A program made the translations under genes and the position numbers. From Chryseobacterium endalhagicum (GTDB lineage Bacteria; Bacteroidota; Bacteroidia; Flavobacteriales; Weeksellaceae), in NCBI RefSeq assembly GCF_016745235.1, contig NZ_JAELVM010000001.1:385856-449855 (forward strand): a stretch of DNA of 64,000 bases, given 5' to 3'. Shown here one piece after another: positions 60,263 through 64,000 of this stretch. Every line of letters starts with the position of its first letter. The stretch's first letter is position 1. The notes beneath the pieces are model-generated. The model saw only the letters and a list, made by a program, of their open reading frames with translations. It ran no database searches and was not told where the DNA came from.

Positions 60263-63085
60263 TTAATACCATCCTCTTCTGGCAGCATTGATTACAGCTC
60301 CAAGATTAAGCACCAAAGTATATCTGATGCGTTTTGCATAATCTTTAAAAGACGGTTCAAAGCCTAAAGAAGACTGAATAGGGAAGTAGATCTCCAGGAA
60401 ATCCGGAATTAATCTTACCTTGATTCCGCTGTCCCAGATAAATTCTGTAGGTCGGTTTTTGTTTTTATAGATTCCGGCATCAGCATACACATGGAATATT
60501 TTCCACACACTTGAATCCACATTGAAGGAAGTGATCCATTTATTGACAGATCCGGGAATAAAAGATTTAAAACCTCCGTCGGCAAGGATAAACTGCTGCG
60601 ATAAAAGTCCGCTGCTGGCACTTTCCCCCAAAAGATTGTAAGAGAAAGAATAATTGGACACTCTTGAAATTCCGTAGTTGAACGTATTGTTCCGGGTGTC
60701 ATTTCTTACAAAGTAGCCGGCAAATAATCTGACACTTAATTTCTGTTTTGGCGCAAATTCCCATCTGTAAAAACCTTCCGCCGTTACTTTATTGAAATCT
60801 TCCATTCCCTGAGTACTCAGGCTTAAGCTTTTTTCATGGATCATCTGGCTGTCACTGTAGCCGTATCCTGCGCTCCAGAGATTGTATTTGCTGTAATCCC
60901 TGTTGGCCACCATTCTCGGGCTAAGATCTCTCTCTAAATAATTATAGGAAAATCCAAGACTTCTGCTTACCGTACTTCTCGGATTCTTTCTGAAATTGAA
61001 ATTGGAGAACAGGGAAGTTTTGGTATAGGCCAGGCCATAATCATAATGGAAATAAGATCCCGATACGCCAAACGTTATACTTCTGAAAATACTTTCAGCA
61101 GGAAGAAAAGAGTAGGATACCGCTCCTGATCCTGTCAGTTTTCCGGTTCCGGTACTATAGGTTGGAGTAAATGAATACAGGAACTTCTGATCAAACAAAG
61201 ATTGGTTTTTTAGATTCACTCCCAGAAGGAATTTATCATACGTATTATTAAAACGTACCCTTGGACTGATGTATACTTCGTTGTATTCAGGATTCGGGAT
61301 ATCTTTAATAAGCTTGAATTTTATTTTTTTTGCATTCGAAAACAGGCCCTTTGCATACAGGAAATTGTCCCGGTATTTGGATTCAGGGAAAATATAATCT
61401 GTGTTGAGCGTCACTTTGTGAATATCTTCTGAAGCCGGAAGAGCAAAATTGGTAAACCTTTCATTTTCTCCGGTTTCTATCCAGTAGGATTTTTTTTCGC
61501 CTTCCATGGTTTGGGTTTCAAGACGCACCGGAATAGGAGAATCCGTATTCTTTCCGATTTTGATCGTCAGGGATTCTTCATCTTTTCTGACATTTTTCAG
61601 TCTGAAATTAACCCTGTTTTTCTGCTTTAAAAAATTGGAAAGATAGCTTGAGGTTTTTTCTTTCTCAGCAACCTTTTGAAGAAATTCTTCCGGATTGATC
61701 TTCTTGTCCGTATTTTGGACGATATACTCTTTCAAAATATCGTTGAACTGATCATAACCCATTTTTTCAGCCGTGTAATTGAAGAGGCTTCCCGTTTCAA
61801 AACTGCTCACAGCCATAACATTGAAGTTGCTCAGAACCGCAAACTTTTCGCTGATCTTCTGATCAAGATTCTGAGACATGATATATTGGTAAGTCAGTCC
61901 GTAGCGGTCGATAAGTTTCACCTGAGATGCATGGAAGAGTTTCAATGGTTTTACCCCGAAAATACGCGTCTCGGGTAAAGCTCCCAATAATTTGGTGTCT
62001 TTATAAAACTTTTGGAGATATTGAATTTCCAGATAAGATTTTAAACCGTTCTTAAACCAGTGGTTCGTCTGTTTATCAGCAATAATGCCTTCGTCAAGAA
62101 CTTTTTTTGCAATAATTCCGAAGTAATCAAGATCTGTTTTTTCAGCATCCGTGAACAGCTGAAACCTGAACTTCCAGAACGAAATATCGTTGTTCCCAAA
62201 AAAATCTTCCGACGATCTGAACTTTTCAGAAATAAAGAGATTTTTTGGAAGGTATCCTATTTTTTCTTTGATGAATTTTAAATGCAGCGGCAGATAAAAC
62301 TCCAGATTCTGTTTCTCTTCCGGTTTCAGATTATATCCGAATTTGATTTCGGTATCTGATCCATCCAGATTGATTTTTATAGAAGGTAAACCGTTCTGTG
62401 TGATCACAAATTCAGGATCAGAATCAAGATAACCCTGAAATGCATTCATCTGGATTTGCGGCAGATTACTTTCGATAAAACTGTTGGGAGGAAGATCGAA
62501 GTTGACGGTCCAGTACGTATTGAAATTGACCGATTCCTCAATATCGTGATAGTTCCTTTTGGAAAAATTGTCCGGATCGAAATGATCCGGAACAATAAAG
62601 AAATATTTTAATGCAGTCAGCTGATCGGATGTTCCGTACCCCGTAAATTTCTTATCGGGAAGGTCCATCTTATACTGAAGCTTTAATTTTATGCTTTTAC
62701 CAGGCTTCAAAGCTTCTGCCAGAGGAAGAAAAAGATTCTCGTCTGCAGTAGAAGGAACTGTGACAGGCTCCTGCACTGAATTTTTAATTTGCAGATCAAC
62801 AAGCTTACCAAGCTGTTCCTGTTTTGCAAAATGCAGATCACTGCTTCTGTCTTCCAGTTTTCTGTAAACTAAAGAGGTTCCTCTTTTATTATAGGCAGAC
62901 ACCCAATTGAGAAGTTTCACCGAATGCAGGTCTTTATCAGAATGATTATAGTACACAATCTCCTGATTAACCTCCAGCGTTTTTCTGTCGGCAGATAATT
63001 TTGCTTCAATATAGATGCTGTCTTTCTGTCCGGAAACCTGTATAATTCCCCAAAACAAAACTAGGCAAGTGGTGATCTTTTTCAA
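60263..63085 (-). CDS. M1-peptidase-like (inactive) domain fused to an outer-membrane barrel
   Basis: A 940-residue exported protein with a signal peptide (KKITTCLVLFWGIIQVSGQ) that uses a TTG start at 63085. The first ~500 residues follow the M1 aminopeptidase plan (N-terminal beta-saddle with VNQEIVYYNHSDKDLHSVKLLNWVSAYN, then a helical domain). At the place of the zinc motif HExxH...E there is ADKQTNHWFKNGLKSYLE: His-Trp and the later Glu-like pattern remain but HE is missing, so it cannot be an active M1 peptidase. The last ~380 residues are barrel strands that end RYTLVLNLGAVI. Such fusions occur in Bacteroidota; function is unknown, perhaps protein binding or surface assembly. Confidence 0.8.
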   Translation of the reverse strand: MKKITTCLVLFWGIIQVSGQKDSIYIEAKLSADRKTLEVNQEIVYYNHSDKDLHSVKLLNWVSAYNKRGTSLVYRKLEDRSSDLHFAKQEQLGKLVDLQIKNSVQEPVTVPSTADENLFLPLAEALKPGKSIKLKLQYKMDLPDKKFTGYGTSDQLTALKYFFIVPDHFDPDNFSKRNYHDIEESVNFNTYWTVNFDLPPNSFIESNLPQIQMNAFQGYLDSDPEFVITQNGLPSIKINLDGSDTEIKFGYNLKPEEKQNLEFYLPLHLKFIKEKIGYLPKNLFISEKFRSSEDFFGNNDISFWKFRFQLFTDAEKTDLDYFGIIAKKVLDEGIIADKQTNHWFKNGLKSYLEIQYLQKFYKDTKLLGALPETRIFGVKPLKLFHASQVKLIDRYGLTYQYIMSQNLDQKISEKFAVLSNFNVMAVSSFETGSLFNYTAEKMGYDQFNDILKEYIVQNTDKKINPEEFLQKVAEKEKTSSYLSNFLKQKNRVNFRLKNVRKDEESLTIKIGKNTDSPIPVRLETQTMEGEKKSYWIETGENERFTNFALPASEDIHKVTLNTDYIFPESKYRDNFLYAKGLFSNAKKIKFKLIKDIPNPEYNEVYISPRVRFNNTYDKFLLGVNLKNQSLFDQKFLYSFTPTYSTGTGKLTGSGAVSYSFLPAESIFRSITFGVSGSYFHYDYGLAYTKTSLFSNFNFRKNPRSTVSRSLGFSYNYLERDLSPRMVANRDYSKYNLWSAGYGYSDSQMIHEKSLSLSTQGMEDFNKVTAEGFYRWEFAPKQKLSVRLFAGYFVRNDTRNNTFNYGISRVSNYSFSYNLLGESASSGLLSQQFILADGGFKSFIPGSVNKWITSFNVDSSVWKIFHVYADAGIYKNKNRPTEFIWDSGIKVRLIPDFLEIYFPIQSSLGFEPSFKDYAKRIRYTLVLNLGAVINAARRGWY

Positions 63086-63139
63086 TATCCTGTGATAAAG
63101 CCCAAATATAAACTTATTTTGAATATATTCAACAGGGTT

Positions 63140-64000
63140 TTAGTCTTGGATGGTATTTTTTTGCAAAGAATTAACATACGCATTCCAGCCCTCATTTTTA
63201 TAAGTCACAGCCGCGGTTTCAGGATCTTCAGATTTATAAATTCCTCTTCCTACAATGATAAAATCCGTGTGAAGCATTTTGAAAACATGATCCGGCGTAT
63301 TGTACTGCTGGCCTTTCCCATCTCCTGAATCGGCAAGGTTAACACCCGGAGTGAAAAGAAGCAGTTCTTCAGGAATCTGGTTCTGGGATACCGCTCCTAT
63401 GACATTAGGATGGGAGGAAGCTACTTTTAATGCTTCTTCACGGTAGCTGGCCGTTGTCAGTGCTCCTTTGGAAGACATTCCTACAATAGCTACAACGCCT
63501 ACATTTTTAAAGCAGTCCAGGGATTCAAATCCTCCAATCACCTGAGACGTCACGAAATCTGCCCAGTCTGTGATTTTAAACACACCGCTTGTAAACTGAA
63601 GCTCCTGTGTATTGCCGATATCAGCAAACTTTCTGTCTTCCATTAATAAGAACTGATGCTTTTCAGCTAATGCTTTTAAAGGAAGAATTGTTTTTTCGTA
63701 ATCAAAATCTGAAATAATATCGATATGCGTTTTCAATGCAATCACATGAGGACCCACTTTTTCAGCAAGAGCAAGTAATTCCTGTGTGGTGGTAACATCT
63801 GCAGATGCAATCAGGTTTGATTTTTTAGCCAGAGCTATTTCCAATAATTTTTTAGAAACCGAATGCTGTGCATGATCTAATTTCTGCTCGTAAGAGCTTC
63901 TTGTTTTTTCTTCAAACTGGATGTGATTCCCCTGTAAGAAATCCTGGATTCTCTTTACTTCTTCATCAGACAATTCTCCGGTTTCCTGAAGGATTCCGCA
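63140..64000 (-). CDS. bifunctional UMP synthase (OPRT-ODCase), 5' partial
   Basis: 286 residues are visible; the frame is open to the window edge, so the N-terminus, expected to be orotate phosphoribosyltransferase, is missing. The visible part is an orotidine-5'-phosphate decarboxylase of the eukaryotic type: SNLIASADVTTTQELLALAEKVGPHVIALKTHIDI, LLMEDRKFADIGNTQELQF (the DxKxxDxxN-type catalytic tetrad) and ITDWADFVTSQVIGG. The first residues (CGILQETGELSDEEVKRIQDFLQGN) resemble the linker that follows OPRT in animal UMPS. This completes the last two steps of UMP synthesis. The bifunctional identity is inferred from this linker. Confidence 0.85.
   Translation of the reverse strand, partial: CGILQETGELSDEEVKRIQDFLQGNHIQFEEKTRSSYEQKLDHAQHSVSKKLLEIALAKKSNLIASADVTTTQELLALAEKVGPHVIALKTHIDIISDFDYEKTILPLKALAEKHQFLLMEDRKFADIGNTQELQFTSGVFKITDWADFVTSQVIGGFESLDCFKNVGVVAIVGMSSKGALTTASYREEALKVASSHPNVIGAVSQNQIPEELLLFTPGVNLADSGDGKGQQYNTPDHVFKMLHTDFIIVGRGIYKSEDPETAAVTYKNEGWNAYVNSLQKNTIQD

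Overview
The window comes from a member of the Bacteroidota, class Flavobacteriia, and most closely resembles Chryseobacterium or a near relative. This rests on gene content, AT-rich intergenic DNA, promoters of the TTG-N19-TAnnTTTG type, a protein with a type IX secretion (T9SS) sorting domain, a SusC/FhuE-type TonB receptor and many outer-membrane beta-barrel proteins. No transposase, phage gene, rRNA or CRISPR array was found. Most of it is a conserved chromosomal backbone in short operons.

Layout. 1-6 kb: the tail of an AraC regulator, an outer-membrane protein with an exported agmatine deiminase, a TonB-C-like protein, tRNA-Gln and an AsmA-like giant. 6-16 kb: a DUF5686 barrel, a second tRNA-Gln, menE, arfB, a GreA-type factor, a deoxyhypusine-synthase-like enzyme, a 48-residue small protein, an alkyltransferase-like protein, an XRE regulator and htpG. 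16-27 kb: an S9 peptidase, recA, an MpaB-type oxygenase, a LuxR regulator, a small membrane protein, gapA-pfkA, a DUF4846 lipoprotein and an HxlR regulator. 27-31 kb: a DNA-repair-like block (AlkC-like HEAT protein, TIGR03915 protein, TIGR03916 radical SAM protein). 31-38 kb: an HMG-CoA reductase operon, a ClC channel, sucC, a Cys-rich small protein and an MscS channel. 38-49 kb: 1-Cys peroxiredoxin, an OMP, a TonB siderophore receptor with its PepSY partner, a Gfo/Idh oxidoreductase, an ABC-F ATPase, a 5'-nucleotidase, an alpha/beta-hydrolase fusion and a GH25 lysozyme. 49-64 kb: ndh-trmD, an EEP-family protein with lrp and deoC, dusB, a 1078-residue outer-membrane protein, a T9SS cargo protein, a fusion of a catalytically dead M1-like domain with a barrel, and the 3' part of a eukaryote-style bifunctional UMP synthase.

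The most unusual signal is not a gene. At about a dozen intergenic sites there are short degenerate tandem arrays with strict 7-, 8- or 9-nt register. Many occur as two opposed arms that can fold on each other. They recall the heptameric STRR repeats of cyanobacteria. Two 95-nt REP-like palindromic elements with near-identical ends but diverged loops lie 1.5 kb apart in opposite orientation. An octamer array also forms a long inverted repeat that brackets the TIGR03915 gene.

Gene starts were chosen by looking for ATG codons, signal peptides and -7 boxes. In several cases a longer reading frame begins at a TTG or GTG that is not the likely start. No database search or folding program was available, so family names come from recognising sequence motifs.
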